64,000 nt of DNA from Toxonevra muliebris (GCA_963691655.1 OY829330.1:2728001-2792000), one strand, 5' to 3'. Shown: positions 11,315-23,456, numbered from the stretch's first letter. Program-made: numbers and translations. The notes: a model not told the origin generated them from the sequence alone.

Positions 11315-12584
11315 AAGCGCGGTTTACGCAAAATTGGCACGCAGGAAAGTTGCTGTATCTTTTTAACCAGAACACTCAGAATAACAAATAATCCATTAAA
11401 TAATAAGTTTAATATTGTGTTTTAATACTAAAATATTAAAAGATTTAAATTTCTTGTTTGTGCAAAAAGTTCCGGGTATTCCTTTCAATGGACCCCATCA
11501 ACCTTTGAACATCCGCTCTGGATACATTTGCGGCTATTTGGTTCCATTTTAGTAACATTGAATTCACATTTTTGACAATACCTGCATTTTTCTTCAACTT
11601 ATATTTTGTAATAGCCCAGTATTTTTCGATCGGTCGAAGCTGGGGGCAATTGGGTGGATTCATATATTTGGGCACTACATCTAATTTATTTGTCTGATAC
11701 CAATCCATGGTTTTCTTAGAGTACAGGCGAATGGTGGTGACGAACAAATGGCAATAGTCGTTTCGAAAGGCACTCTTTGATGTAAATATCAGACGTCATA
11801 GAAGAGGATGTCACAAATGCCCTGGATTTGAGACCACAGCTGCAAATAGCCTGCCACACCATTGCTTTCTTTGCAATTTTATCCATTTTTATCTACTTGA
11901 ATTTTGAGGGTACATTACTACAATTCGTTGCAATATAAAATTGTTGACCTGGAAGCTGTTTAAGATCAAATTTTACGTATGATTCGTCATCCACAATAAT
12001 GCATCCATTGAATTTGGTCAAAACATTGTCATAAAGAAGACGAGCACGTTTTTTGGCCAGGAAATTCTGTTTGTCTGTTCTATTTGGATATTTTATAATA
12101 CGATAGCACTTTAGCCCAGCTTTTATGCGTATTCGTCTAGCAGTACTTTTGCTGGTATTGAATTTTTTGGCACGATCGCTATCCGATAGTCTGGGATTGC
12201 TTTTGATGGACCTCAAGATCTTTGCCTTTAGTTTTAGGTTGGTGGTTCCCGTTTTGTTTACAAATTTTTTAGCTCTTTCAACACTAAGAGTTTCTTTATA
12301 TCGTTTTATAACTCTACATACCGTTCTTTTGGAGATATTTAACACTTTCGCAATCTTTGAACCAGACCACGACGGATTTTCAATAAATTTGTTCATAATC
12401 AGTTTTCTATTTGCAGCTTCCATTGTGCACACAATCACCAACTTGCGATCAATTAATAAGAAAAATTTATCAGCTAACGGTAACGGTATTGTAAACAAAT
12501 CCCAGTAAAAAATTTGTTGTTCTTATGACTAGGGGCGACGTGGTGACCACAACAAAGCGTGCCAATTTGGCGTGAACCGCGCTT
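11315..12584 (-). mobile_element. Mariner-type element, full length, inactive
   Basis: 1,270 bp flanked by TA on both sides (11313-11314 and 12585-12586). TIRs begin AAGCGCGGTTTACGC on the left and AAGCGCGGTTCACGC on the right and extend about 28 bp through AATTGGCACGC with few mismatches. Length, TA target and the internal minus-strand transposase all fit the mariner group of Tc1/mariner. The motif PPNCPQLRPIEKYW suggests the rosa-like or related lineage known from fruit flies; that lineage call is tentative. Confidence 0.88.
11445..12498 (-). pseudogene. Mariner transposase, broken
   Basis: Read right to left. An ATG at about 12423 (MEAANRKLIMNKFIENPS) starts paired helix-turn-helix DNA-binding segments (SGSKIAKVLNISKRTV, then KFNTSKSTARRIR). 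The first catalytic aspartate is in CIIVDDESYVKFD. The frame ends at 11893. A second frame (about 11880-11747) carries MVWQAICSCGLKSRAF. A small deletion and frameshift near 11720-11740 removes the segment that should hold the second catalytic aspartate. The last frame (11720-11445) gives PPNCPQLRPIEKYW, the third catalytic position. Stop, frameshift and loss of one catalytic residue make it inactive. Confidence 0.85.
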
Positions 12585-12640
12585 TACTTATCGCGGTTGC
12601 TACGGACCCCACTGCGTTCGAGGTCTGAGCTACGCGCAAA

Positions 12641-13003
12641 CCATGGTAGAAGTAGAAGGTAGATGCATTTTTTCAAAAAATAGCCATTTTGACAAGTAAG
12701 AGGAACATTTTAGAGATGTATTTTTTGAAATTTTATTTTATTTAATTTTTATTTTATTTCATTAGCAAATACATTTAACATGTTAAGTGTTAAAAAATAA
12801 TATAAAAAGCAGCAACTAATTCTCCCTATGTACATGCAATACTATGCAAACTATTTTCTTATAAATTCTCACTTAAAAATTTCACTATGAAAATACAAAT
12901 CTGTTGCAAAAAGAAGAATAGTATCAAAAGAAATGTTTTCCCAATTGTCAAAGTTCCTTTTACTTGTCAAAATGCATCTACCTTCTTAATTCTTCTACCA
13001 TGG
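12641..13003. mobile_element. 363-bp inverted-repeat element (CCATGG ends)
   Basis: The left end begins CCATGGTAGAAGTAGAAGG. The right end, reversed, begins CCATGGTAGAAGAATTAAG and continues GGTAGATGCATTTTGAC. The ends match for about 60 bases with small gaps. A single end of the same type is at 5390-5450. The interior is AT-rich and non-coding, and no clear target duplication is visible. Probably a MITE. Confidence 0.6.
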
Positions 13004-13014
13004 CACATTAAAAG

Positions 13015-14415
13015 CATGGCGTAGCACTTTTGAAACCGTTGAATTTTACATATGTTACTTATTCTGGAACATCCCCAGAGTTGTGCTCCGTATAGCCACA
13101 CAGGCTTCAAAATTTATCTGTAGATTAATAATTTGTTTTGTGAGGATAAAGCGGGCTGTTTACCCTTGCAATATTGCATACTTTTTAACTTTAGATCGAG
13201 TTCCTTCCTTTTTTTTTTAACGTACTCATTCCACCTGATTTTGGTGTCGAGTGTCATGCCCAGATACTTGGCAGTGTTACAGTATGGTATTTTTATTCGA
13301 TCAATGTATATAGGAATGTATCAGCATTTGTTGTAAGTAAAATCAATGTGAACTGATTTTAAGTTGTTCAGTTTTATATGCTATTTCTTGGTCCATATAG
13401 CAATGTCGTTTAGCGCTTTTTGCAGCTGCATCGTAGATTCGCTTTCTGTTTTGGCTACAGCTAAGACAGCTGTATCATGTGCATAGGTGGCTGTAACGCA
13501 GTTCTGTGTATTGGGTAAGTCACATGTAAATAACAAATACAACATTGGTCCCAGTACGCTACCCTGAGGAACCCCGGTTTTTATTTCCTTAATACTGGAA
13601 TATGCATCTTCTTGTTTGACGCGGGAGAAACAGTCGGATAGGTAGGATTTTAAGATTTGGTAAAATTGTTTCGGTAAAAGAGCTTTTATTTTATTAAGTA
13701 GGCTAGCATGGCACACTTTGTCGAACGCTTTCGATACATCGAGGAAGACAGCTGACCATACCTTTTTCTCTTCAAACAAGTTTTCAATAACGCGAATCAT
13801 CTTATGGACGTAGTCGATGGTGGAGTGCTTTAGCCTAAAGCCGAATTGGTGTGCTGGTATTAGCTTACGTTGTGCAACAATGTCGTTGAGTCGTTTAATT
13901 ATTAACTTTTCAAAAAGTTTTGAGGCAAAAGCGATATGGGGCGGTAAGACGTTACGTCATGCGCTGGTTTCCCTGGCTTGTTGAACATTATTACTTCTGC
14001 GAATTTCCAGTATATAGAAACATATTTTAATTTGAAACTGGCATTCATTATATCCGTAATTTTCATTATAATGTTTGTGGGAAGTTGTTTAAGTATTTTG
14101 GCAGTGATTAGGTCGTAGCCTTGGTTTGGATTGTAACAGTGGTTGTTTTAAATTCATCGGTGCTTAGGTTTCCCTCAACATAGTGCTTAATACTACTTTT
14201 GGTTATTACAGCACTACCCCCTCGTGCACAATTGCTCGGATGAATGGTGTGGTACTTCTCAAAGTTTTTAAATTTTATGTAAGATTGCTTCGTAAAGTGC
14301 GTTTCTGTAATCAAACATACGTCGCTTTTTCAGAACTAAGTTTGGCTTCTAATTCTTGTTGATGGTTTAGTATCCCATTTAAATTCCATAGCATAATTTT
14401 TAACAATTTAGACAT
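13015..14415 (-). pseudogene. Jockey-like ORF2: endonuclease and RT remnant
   Basis: The ATG at 14413-14415 opens MSKLLKIMLWNLNGI, the start of an endonuclease domain. After a one-base shift near 14325 it continues ITETHFTKQSYIKF and ARGGSAVI. Near 14115-14140 it jumps directly into RT text (LITAKILKQLP), so the rest of the endonuclease and the first RT motifs are deleted. Intact-looking RT text follows: AVFLDVSKAFDKV, then GVPQGSVLGPMLYLL. The active site reads TYAHDTA instead of a YADD/FADD motif, so a catalytic aspartate is lost. Downstream pieces to 13015 lie in several frames and include AKYLGMTLDTKIRW. Confidence 0.8.
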
Positions 14416-14619
14416 GGTTGTTTTTTTTTACGATTCGTTCTAATGAAGTTAGTCTTGATTCTAATTTTAAATTGAATCCTTGCTGTTTAGTAAGTTTCTC
14501 GAGAATTCGCGAGAGTATACTATTTCTTCAAGTTTTTCGTTATCCTTATTTTTCAAAATTTGCGAGTATGTAGCTCTTTTTAATGGAATATCAGGTTGCT
14601 CAAATCTTTTGAAGCTTCT

Positions 14620-15204
14620 GCAGGGTTATACATATGTAGTTAATAGTTGTTTACGGCCAGCTGGAATTTTTTCAATCTCAACCTTTTTTTGCCTAGTTTT
14701 TTTGTCACGTATTTTTTGCAATTCCTTAGCAACAATGCAGCCCCTGTAGCTTGCTGGGTGATCTTCTCCACAATTGCAGCACTTGGGTTGCTGCTGCTCA
14801 GTTTTTGTGCAATCAACGGATTTGTGTTTCCTTAAACATTTAACTCATCTTGGTAGTTTTCCACAGTAGTTTTGAGTGTGCCCAAATGATTGGCACGATT
14901 TGCATTGAGGAATAAGTGTCGAATTCTTAACTGCTTCAATAGCAACAATTGAGTTAAGAATGGTTTTTATCTTGTTTATTCTTTTTATATATTCACTACT
15001 TTCAAACGTTAATAAGAACATATCCAGAGGATCCTTTGATTTCAATCGTAGCTTGTTAACCGCATTAATGACTTTAAGTCCTTGATTTTGAAGGTCTGCT
15101 ATTATAGATTTTGGGTCACATGAGAGATGCAGATTTTTTGCAATGACTTTTATAGGGCTATTTTCTTTATTTTCATAGGTAAACCAAGAAATATTTTTGT
15201 TCAA
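14620..15204 (-). pseudogene. Jockey-like ORF1 (nucleic-acid-binding protein) with zinc knuckles
   Basis: The frame 15204-14845 begins MNKNISWFTYENKENS and includes PIKVIAKNLHLSCD, typical of the segment before the knuckles. It then reaches CKSCQSFGHTQNYC, a C-x2-C-x4-H-x4-C knuckle. A stop follows GKLPR; one base change from a cysteine codon would explain it. The same frame then continues with a second, damaged knuckle (KCLRKHKSVDC) and a third (CCNCGEDHPASYRGC), then the basic stretch IVAKELQKIRDKKTRQKK, ending near 14635. In the family this protein binds the element RNA. Confidence 0.8.
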
Positions 15205-15309
15205 AAGAGATATTGTGATATTTCTGTAATCGCTTGAATCGAAAGTGCTAAGTTTATAATTTTTATTGTTAAGAAGTTTTATTAAAAATTCTTTATTTTG
15301 GGTTTACGT

Positions 15310-15905
15310 TTGGGTGCGAAAACTATTTAGTGGAAAAGTTTGCAGGCAACGAATTTTCTGACGACTATATAAATAGTGGTGACAAGGAAAGTGTTGTTGG
15401 AGCACAATCGGCAAATGATAGCAGTATGCCCATGTACTAATCGAAGGATAAAGATATTGCGTGATCAACGGAACCGACTGGACCCATTAATGCTAGAGCC
15501 AGGGTAGAAAACGTAATTCAAGGACGTCCTGGAGCTATTACATATATGAGTTATTCGATCTATGCTTCACAGCGCACATGAAAAAAATGTTCATACAAAC
15601 AAATTGAACATATTCAATCGAAAATCTGGGTTTAGACCTTCTTCACGAAGTGATTCGGCATAGAAAATGTTAGCCAAGAACTCAATTGTCGGCAGATATT
15701 TTGCGAAATATTCGGGCAAAAACACAAGAGCCTAGCACTTCGGCAGGCGCTGCTCTGAAGAAGAGAAAAGCTAATCAACTTGCGCAGTTTATTCAGCTGG
15801 ATTTCCCGTAAAACGTACGAGTACTGCACTATTTGCAAAAAACCTGCGTATCCAAAACCACTTACGACGATTACAGTTTATACAACCTATTGCAATGAGC
15901 CCACA
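15310..15905 (+). pseudogene. PiggyBac-like transposase remnant
   Basis: An acidic N-terminal stretch (DDYINSGDKESV) is followed by ENVIQGRPGA and, after a shift, ELFDLCFTAHMKKMFIQTN, the start of the catalytic domain. The catalytic core is deleted near 15610-15630. The text resumes at LSADILRNIR and, after a one-codon break, YEYCTICKKPAYPKPLTTI. That is the cysteine-rich C-terminal end typical of piggyBac transposases. The aspartate triad is gone. Confidence 0.65.
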
Positions 15906-16072
15906 TAGTAAATATATACTTATATATAAATATGTAAACAATATTAAACTTATTAATAATCAGTACGGCAAATAAATGTTAAAATTTAAATCCCACATTA
16001 TGAGTTTTCATACGATATGCATACAAAACACTGGCCAGGTCAGTCCGTGGCCTTAATATCACAAGTGTGATA

Positions 16073-16090
16073 ATGTAACAGAAGGGTTAA
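16073..16090 (+). repeat. Right end of the piggyBac-like element and its TTAA target
   Basis: GTAACAGAAGGG ends at 16086 and is followed by TTAA at 16087-16090. Reversed, this is TTAA then CCCTTCTGTTAC, the usual arrangement of a piggyBac end (TTAA followed by CCC). It lies about 180 bp beyond the transposase C-terminus. The left end is missing, probably lost where the LINE adjoins. Confidence 0.6.
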
Positions 16091-19000
16091 AAATGGTTCA
16101 CCTACAGTGTCGGGTTTACCACATCTTCTCCTACGGTCACTCGACATTACATTACACTATTAGGAATATTAAGATTAAGCAGTTATTGCCTCTCAGAAAA
16201 ATTGTTTATGTATTTTTAACCAACATTCAAAGATGCTTTGAGGCAATAGCAGTAAAATAAAAATGGCAACAATTAAAACAACAGCATTTTTGGATTCAAC
16301 TCTTCTTGACATTAATTTTGAATTGATTTATTTAATATATATATTTGTCTTTATTAATAAGAATCTAAAAAATAGTTATATAGTTTGAAAATAACAGTAA
16401 CAATGGGTGCCAATCTACCAGCGCATGCTTACAACAATACATCAAACCAAACGAATTGCTATAATAAATACAATGTCCTCATAAAACCAAATAAAAAAAT
16501 TTGCAAATGATAACTGAAAATAAAGAACGCATCACCCCTACAACCGGCTACAATCATTATACCTTCTTTATACTAGGTACATATCGATAATCTTCTCACG
16601 TTCTCAATTATTTTATGAGACAAATTACACTTCCGAACTTTGAAATGGCTTTTTTTTTTGTTATTGCATTTTTATCATTTGTTCATTCCTAATGACTTTT
16701 TTACAAGGTATGTATGTAACATAAATAGAGACACAAATATACAAGCAAAAACAAATAACAATTGCAGGAACAAAAAGCTTGAAAATTGCAACTACTCATC
16801 CATGTAAGTTCTATTTTAGTCGTGCCGAGAGAAAGAAGAAAAAAACACAAAAAAGGAAGTAAAAGTGGAAAAAACCTTTAAGGTTATGTTGATAGAAAAA
16901 AGTGTACTATTCTTAAAAAGAAATGAACAAGGATGAAATTTTCTGGCAAGCAGGCAGGCGTGCGTACCGTCTCTAGGGAGCAATTTATTTCAGCAGATTA
17001 GTTTGTCTGCATAGAAGAAGCCATTCCCAAACTCACACATTCTTTGATTAAGTTAACAATTGTTTTGAAAAGATTTTTTTTGTCTTCAAATTTCTATTAA
17101 TTTTAGTTGTTTTTGTTTGTTTTATTGAAATTGTTAAAGTGAATCAATTGTACAGTGCACCATGGGACGAAAAGCTCTTTTAGCGGTGATGAAAATGAAT
17201 GGATTTGTGCGCAGCTATAAATAAAACACGTCTTCCCCACAAACATTTCGGTTAGAGTATGATTAGAAAACGAGTCGAATTATAAAACCGTTCTCTAAGG
17301 TAGAGCTTTAGAAGGCGATTAGAAAAACTGTCGAGAACCATAGCATTCTCTAAAAAAGGGGACTTAGTTTTCGATATCGAAAAAAGGCTAATTTTCTAAT
17401 CGCATTGCGTGGTTTCAATCATTTCCGTGGTTTCGTCTGAAACTACGTTGAAATGCTTAATTTCGGCAGATAAAAATATGTCAAACGAAACCAATGAAAT
17501 GAGGTGGTTTTAACCAAACTGCATTCAAAACCGCGCAAAAATCTAATACAACCCTGAATGTGTTCACTGAAATGAACAATGAAATGAATTTGCTCTGACA
17601 TTTCTACTCTGACATTTATATTTTGCTTTGCTTATAACTTGATTAATGTGGAAAAACGAAAATACAAAAAAGTAATTTGTAAAGAGCGCTGGAAGATGAG
17701 CTCATAGCTCAAGTATAGGCAGAAAAGGTGGAGCAGCTGGATAGGGCAAAGAAAACGGCCATACATATGAACAAATGGCGGAGGAGCTGCGGCAGCAAGA
17801 CTGTATAGTGCCTGCGGTTGAAGTGAAACAAGATACATAACAATTGACGCTTTCTCCTATACACTTTTATTTCGTTGTTATATATTTCGTTTATCATTTT
17901 GATTCTCTTCGTAATCAAATTTATTCAATATTAGCAATAATTGTATTAGACACCGGCATTTTACAACAAGAAATAAACAATGAACTGTTAAACGAAACCA
18001 TAATCGAAACCAGCTGAACCAATGTGAACGATTACAGTTTCGTTCGAACCATTTGCCGAAACTACGCAATTTCGGCTCAATTGGAACATGGCATTACGTT
18101 GAATTCTAAAGAATTTCGAATGTGGATTTAGAATTGGTGTGGGACTTAAGTTAATTGTATATATAATATTACTTTCATTATTTATTTAAAACTAAAACAC
18201 AATAATATAAAATTAATTCACAGGATTCATATCTATATCACATTTCTACCACTATGAATTTACCTTCGCCGCTCATCAATTCGTCAGTAGCTGGCTGCGC
18301 GTCTGCCTCAGGTACATCCCGAGCCGATGCAAAACTGGTTTGTTTTTCGACGGCATAGCGTGTTCAAAATTTGTTAGCTTTCTCTTTTTAATTTTTTTTT
18401 TTTCATTTTTAAATAATTATTGTAGTTATTTTTAGTGATTGAAATATTTTTTTAACTTCCAATTTTCTCAAATTCTTGCGATATGAGTGACGCAATGGAA
18501 GAATTTTTTTAATGATTGTTATTGTTATAACTGTATGAATTTACATATTCAATTAAGGAAATTCATGTTATAATTATAACTATTCACAATTAACAGATTT
18601 AAATTAAGGTGCGCATTCATACTTCAACAAGCGGCTAAGAAATTAAAATATAGTTCATCCGTTCACATTACTCAAGCTTTTTCTGAAGTAAAATTTCATA
18701 TTGATTTCGAAAATTATAGTGAGTTTTCTGGGTCAAGTTTTTGATATAAATCTGATATTTGGGAAAAGATACTGTTACAGAATCATACTTATATCACTAT
18801 ATCTTACATCCAAAATTTTATTTGATGTTAGATTTTGAATACTCATAAGTCCCATATGTGAATTGGACCAAAAAAAGGTAAAACGAAAGTTGATTTCTTT
18901 CCAACTTCATTCATTTCGAATAAAAAAAAAGTATAACCGAAGAAAGTTATCTCCTCTATGTTTTACCTAGATATTAAAATTTTTTTAAAAATTTACGCCT

Positions 19001-19157
19001 ATAACGGATGAGATTTCAATTTTTATATCAAAATAATTAATTCCTAAACAACTTCAAATTTTTCCTAAAAAACTTTTGAAGCTAGGGTAAATCGATGGCA
19101 ATCGATTTACAATGGCAATCGCATTGTTGTTGCGCTTGATTCCATATAGCTGCTTTC
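16091..19157. other. AT-rich DNA, weak repeats, no supported gene
   Basis: No coding region stands out. At 17400-17530 and 17985-18115 there are stretches rich in CGAAAC and GTTTCG words in opposite orientation. They could be the ends of a very old inverted-repeat element of about 700 bp, but the match is weak. Between them (17640-17840) is a short charged frame with stops (ALEDELIAQV) that I cannot assign. Confidence 0.4.
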
Positions 19158-19324
19158 ATATCATGTGTTATTTACGTGTACTATGTCGTATTTGTGCCGA
19201 TAAGTGTAGAGAGTAACAACAAAAGAAAATCAACAACAAAATAGAGAGAAGAAGATTTCAAAAATTTCAGCAGAATTTATTATAAATAAACAATCACTTC
19301 TACTGTGAGTGCCTGCAGACACAT
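19158..19324 (+). repeat. Left arm of a long inverted repeat (partner 21403-21583)
   Basis: About 165 bp ending CTGTGAGTGCCTGCAGACAC at 19322. The reverse complement occurs at 21403-21583 with small indels (shared TTTGTGCCGATAA, GTAGAGAGTA and CACTTCTACTGTGAGTGCC). The 2.08 kb between the arms has no gene. The arms may be two solo LTR-like ends (TGTCTGCAGG start) in opposite orientation, or the inner ends of a foldback element. Confidence 0.65.
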
Positions 19325-21402
19325 ACCCCCTTATTATGTGCAACGCAGATCGTCGTGTTTAGCTCGTTTACTTATAATCTGTTCATGAGCACTAGCGGAT
19401 TTTTGGTGGACTTTCGGGGATGAAACCCCAATGTTGAAGCAGCCTAGTTCGACTGCTTGTTATTCCTTATATGTTTCTTGTACTAGCACATGAACCAGTA
19501 CAAGAAAAGGAATTGGTTATTCTAGCACTTCAACCAGAACAATACCGTAGAAGCAGTACAAAACGCTAGTCCAAAAGTTAGTGATTACTCGCTGATATTT
19601 GCAGGATGTATATACAGGGCGATTCTGTCACGTTAGTCAATATGAAAGGAGGTGATAAGGAGGTCAATACAAGTAATCGAATGCCTATTTTTATCCCCTC
19701 ACATGCTATGGAGGATTAAAAATATTTGCGTCTTTTGCCAATCTTTTCGTCATAACCTCTAAAGGTGATAATAAATGAAAACAATTAAATTACCTTTTTT
19801 CAATTACTGATTATACTATAGGTGGACAAATTTAAAAATTTGTTTTCAAGAACTGAAAATTTTAAATTTACAGCCATTTCATTATCAAGAAATTTATTAG
19901 CTTTTTTCAAATACTCATTAAAAAACATGTTATTTCTCATATCTAAATTTGCAATATATTTATGTAAACGTTTTACAAAGTTCAGAAAAATAAAAATTAT
20001 ATTGATATTTGATTCGAAACTCATCGGCCAAAAGTCCGAGCCTTCTGCGAGCCTGCTCACTGATTTGTTTTTTTTTTTTTGTTAACACAAAGTAAGTAAG
20101 TACCTTGAAAGGAATGTAGCTCAATATATTAATAAATGCCGCTTTGGTAGGATGTAAAACTCATATCCTTTTTCATTTTATAAAAAAAAGTATTAATATT
20201 TTCCCCCAGTTTTTATTTGCATACGTTTTGAGGCTTTAATAATATTACATTCAATGTTTCTTTATTTTATGAACACATATAATAGCTATATTATATCAAA
20301 CCATTACACGGTCCGACAACGGTTTACACCCATCAAGAATTCCAAATAATCCTGAAAATAGGCGTAAAAAAAAATTATACATGTATCGCCCTCAGGCTTG
20401 CGAACTCGAAGGAAATTCCTCCATTTCGGGGGAATTTTAAAACAATGTTGGATTTAATTTAAAAAAATGACAGAAAATTAAAAATAAATGAATTTTACCC
20501 ACTTGAAGTGAACGGCCATCATTGTTAGAGTTAAGTTTCGACAAATAAAGAATGAATAAAGTCATTTCAAACGAGATTTCGATGTCTTCTCTTTAAAATA
20601 TAATCAAAAAACCGCTTGAAAGACAATGCAATCTTAAAAATGAGAAAGCTCTTGATTTTGACCTAATCTTTAAAAACGAAGCTTACCACTGGATTCTACG
20701 ATCCAAAATTAGATTCACGTGTCCCTGGGTTTTGGTGTGCCAATGTCACGTACCTACAGAGTTATTGTTCCTTTGGTGCGTCTTTTTCCGTATGTTATAT
20801 CCGAATCAGAAATTACTATCGATAACAAATATGCTATAGATCACTAGTGAATATAGGTCACTAGTGAATATTGGTCTGAAATTTTAAAAATGAAAAACAG
20901 GGAAGATAAGCCACTTCACCCTTTGTTAACAAATCTTGTGTGGCATATTCTTTCTTTGCCATCTAGTGGGGAACGAGTTCTTCCCAAATTAATATAAATA
21001 AAAGTGCTTTTAGAAATCGGCTGTTAACTACTATTACTGGGTCAATTTTATATGTTAAACAATTATTCAAAGAAAAAACTCTTTTCAAATAGAGCACTTG
21101 AAAAAATTTACACAAAATATGTACGACAATAAAAGTGGCTAATTGTTATAGGCAAATAAATATAGGCTGGCTATAGCGCAAGATTGAAAAAAAAAGTTTT
21201 TCTTAAAAAAAAAACAAAATTGGTGGAATTTGACATGAAATGGGGGAGAAAATTGGAAAATGGGGGAATGGGGAAAAAGTGTTGGAAGCCTGATCGCCGC
21301 TTAGCTGTAGCACGTCAAATTTTTTTTAAAAATTGATTCTAAAGTTTTTACCTACCGTTCATCTCAGCTAACTGTTTTAAATAACAAAAAAAAAAAAAAA
21401 TG
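19325..21402. other. Interior between inverted arms, AT-rich
   Basis: No supported ORF. At about 19612 there is CAGGGCGATTCTGTCACG, similar to the possible transposon end at 33575-33600 (CAGGGGTGCGATTCTGTAAC read on the minus strand). The rest is AT-rich with many homopolymer runs. Confidence 0.4.
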
Positions 21403-21583
21403 ATGTGTCTGCAGGCACTCACAGTAGAAGTGAAACTTTGTTGTTTATTTGAAAATTATTAGAAAACCAAACAAATTCTGTTTAAGTTTTTGCAGTCTTC
21501 TTCTCTTTATTTTGCTGTTGCTTTTCTTCTGTTGATACTCTCTACAATTATCGGCACAAACACTACGTAGTACATACACGTAT
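21403..21583 (-). repeat. Right arm of the long inverted repeat
   Basis: Starts GATGTGTCTGCAGGCACTCA and runs to about the CGTAGTACATACACGTA segment, where similarity with the left arm ends. Confidence 0.65.
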
Positions 21584-22170
21584 CCCTGCAGTAAAATTAA
21601 GAACTAGTAGCACAAAGTATGTAGTTATATGAATAGTGAAAAAGAGACTAGTTCAACGACTAGGGCTAAAGTAATGCAGCTAGCAACCAGTTTAAAGAAA
21701 TATGCGCTCATTCTGCTTATCTTAAATTGAAATTTGGCTGTTAAAATATAGCACACAGAACAAACAAAAACAATGGATGCGTGCAAAGCACGCAAGATAT
21801 TTGATTTGTAAACAGTTAAGTCAATTGAATGCCATATACATAAGCTTACATATGTATAGCCATATATAGGGATTTGATGTATAATCTATATGCTTAGGTA
21901 AATAATTCAAATTAAAACAATTCTTTTACAAACCTAAAAATTTATTAGATATCATTATCTTTTATATATATAATAGCCCAATACACTATAAATTGCAAAT
22001 GGTCTTACATCATTGCAAATGCAAATTTTTATTCCATATCGCATATATTTGTGGTTGTGATAGAAAAAATATTTTGCAATTGCACCAAATCGTAGTTGCA
22101 TTATTTTTCTTTTACTCAATGCATCTTGCACGATATGCTCGCATATACGCAGCTTCTTCCTGTCAATTTG

Positions 22171-22212
22171 AAATTTTATTAGATGGGGAAATTTTATTAG
22201 ATGGGGAAATTT
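22171..22212 (+). repeat. 18-bp tandem repeat, 2.3 copies
   Basis: The unit AAATTTTATTAGATGGGG is repeated twice exactly, with a third partial copy. It lies just before a mini-hairpin element. Confidence 0.85.
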
Positions 22213-22219
22213 TACATAA

Positions 22220-22293
22220 CGTCGCCTCAGAATTGATTTGGCGTATAGGTATATGAATTTGTACACACACGCGCCAAATCAATTCTCAGGTGA
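22220..22293. repeat. Mini-hairpin element, copy 1 (CGTCGCCT ends)
   Basis: CGTCGCCTCAGAATTGATTT is followed by a short spacer and the near-perfect reverse complement ending TCTCAGGTGACG. Arms are about 24 bp and the total about 74 bp. The same structure occurs at 24107-24182. Confidence 0.8.
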
Positions 22294-22788
22294 CGATAAG
22301 TGCTTTCCGCATTTAACCTTAGAAAGGCAACAGGGGTGACCAGTCACTCCACTACTTTTTAAAAGCACCGCAAAGAGATTTGCCTTAACTGCATTTAATA
22401 AAAGGTTAATGTACAAAGCAAAATTTGTATAATGCCGTGGCTTTCTATCATTGTCACTACATTTTGTTAATACATTTATTGAAACCTAGATTCTTTATTA
22501 AGTACTTATCATTTTGTATTGTTTTTATATTTTAAAATATATTTAATTTTAATTCAATCTAACAAACTGAATGCAAAACCTATTAAACGCCTGTTTGCTA
22601 CGGCGACTTCTCTGCTTTTATGGTCGATCTCCGAACGTTTAACACCAACAAATGATTCTGCTACGAATAAATGTACACACACACTTTGTTTTCGTATGTG
22701 CATATATGTGTGAGTAAATTGATCGAAACATAAACAAACAAACTCCGCTCGTATTTTAATTTCTCCCTCTCTTCTTTACAAATAGTTT

Positions 22789-22885
22789 ACATTTCTTTTG
22801 GCAATTAACATTTAATATTTGCAGTATTTTCTATATTCTTTATATACAAATATGCAAACGTTTTGTTTTGATTTTATGAATTTTA
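22789..22885 (+). repeat. Repeat family A, copy 2 (3' part only)
   Basis: Shares TACAAATATGCAAACGTTTT and the preceding TTAACATTTAATATTTGCAG block with the copies at 8256 and 25285. Only the last 100 bases of the family are present. Confidence 0.65.
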
Positions 22886-23046
22886 ATTGATTTCTTTTTA
22901 TTATGCTCAAGCATGTAGATACTCTTGAATATATTTTTCTGCTTTGATTTTATGAAATTTAAAAAGATAAACCAAAAATGCGTATATGATTTTAATATTA
23001 AATTTTTAGTTTGAAAATTTTAAATTTCATACTTATTTTTAGTTTC

Positions 23047-23456
23047 GTGGGTAAGTTTATTAATTTGAAGCTCTACGTCATTGACGTCCGAGACAAAGTT
23101 ATTTATTATGAAGAGATAAATATTTTTTGCCTTTCAACCAAACCTCTATCTATTCGAGATGCCGGTATTTTGGGGAATTTCGGACATAAAAGTGTCCAAA
23201 ACCTATTTTCGTATTCGGGAGTCCTCTTTACCTTTTTTTGAAATACATTTTTGTAGAAGAAAGTATGGCGTTATTTCACGCCGTTTGCCCGGTATGAACA
23301 CTTTTAAACAAATATATACCGTAAATTGCCAAAAGGAAGGGTACAGAGAGCCCCTGGAGGATTTGTGTGAAAGCAAAAGATATTCATCTTCTCATAATAA
23401 ACAACTTTGTCTCAGACATCAATGACGTAGAACTTCAAATTAATAAACTTATCCAC
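23047..23456. mobile_element. 410-bp MITE with about 67-bp TIRs, copy 1
   Basis: The left end GTGGGTAAGTTTATTAATTT and the right end, reversed, GTGGATAAGTTTATTAATTT match for about 67 bp through the ACAAAGTTATTTATTATGA region. No coding content: the frames inside (for example 23159-23425) only span the MITE. A related copy in the same orientation follows at about 23632. Confidence 0.8.

Larger units (their letters stand above)
13015..15240 (-). mobile_element. Jockey-like LINE, internally deleted
   Basis: On the minus strand the order is ORF1 with zinc knuckles (15204-14620), ORF2 start (14415), endonuclease start, then RT and C-terminal pieces down to about 13015. The endonuclease C-terminal part and the first part of RT are missing. 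The expected length is near 4-5 kb, but only 2.2 kb remains. No poly-A or target duplication could be fixed. The 3' end abuts the CCATGG element. Confidence 0.8.

Noticed and set aside
17400..18115. Inverted-repeat element with GAAAC words
   Set aside because: Similarity between the two sides is patchy and could come from repeated short words; kept only as a note.
23159..23425. 88-codon ORF
   Set aside because: Lies entirely within the MITE at 23047-23456 and ends in its inverted repeat.
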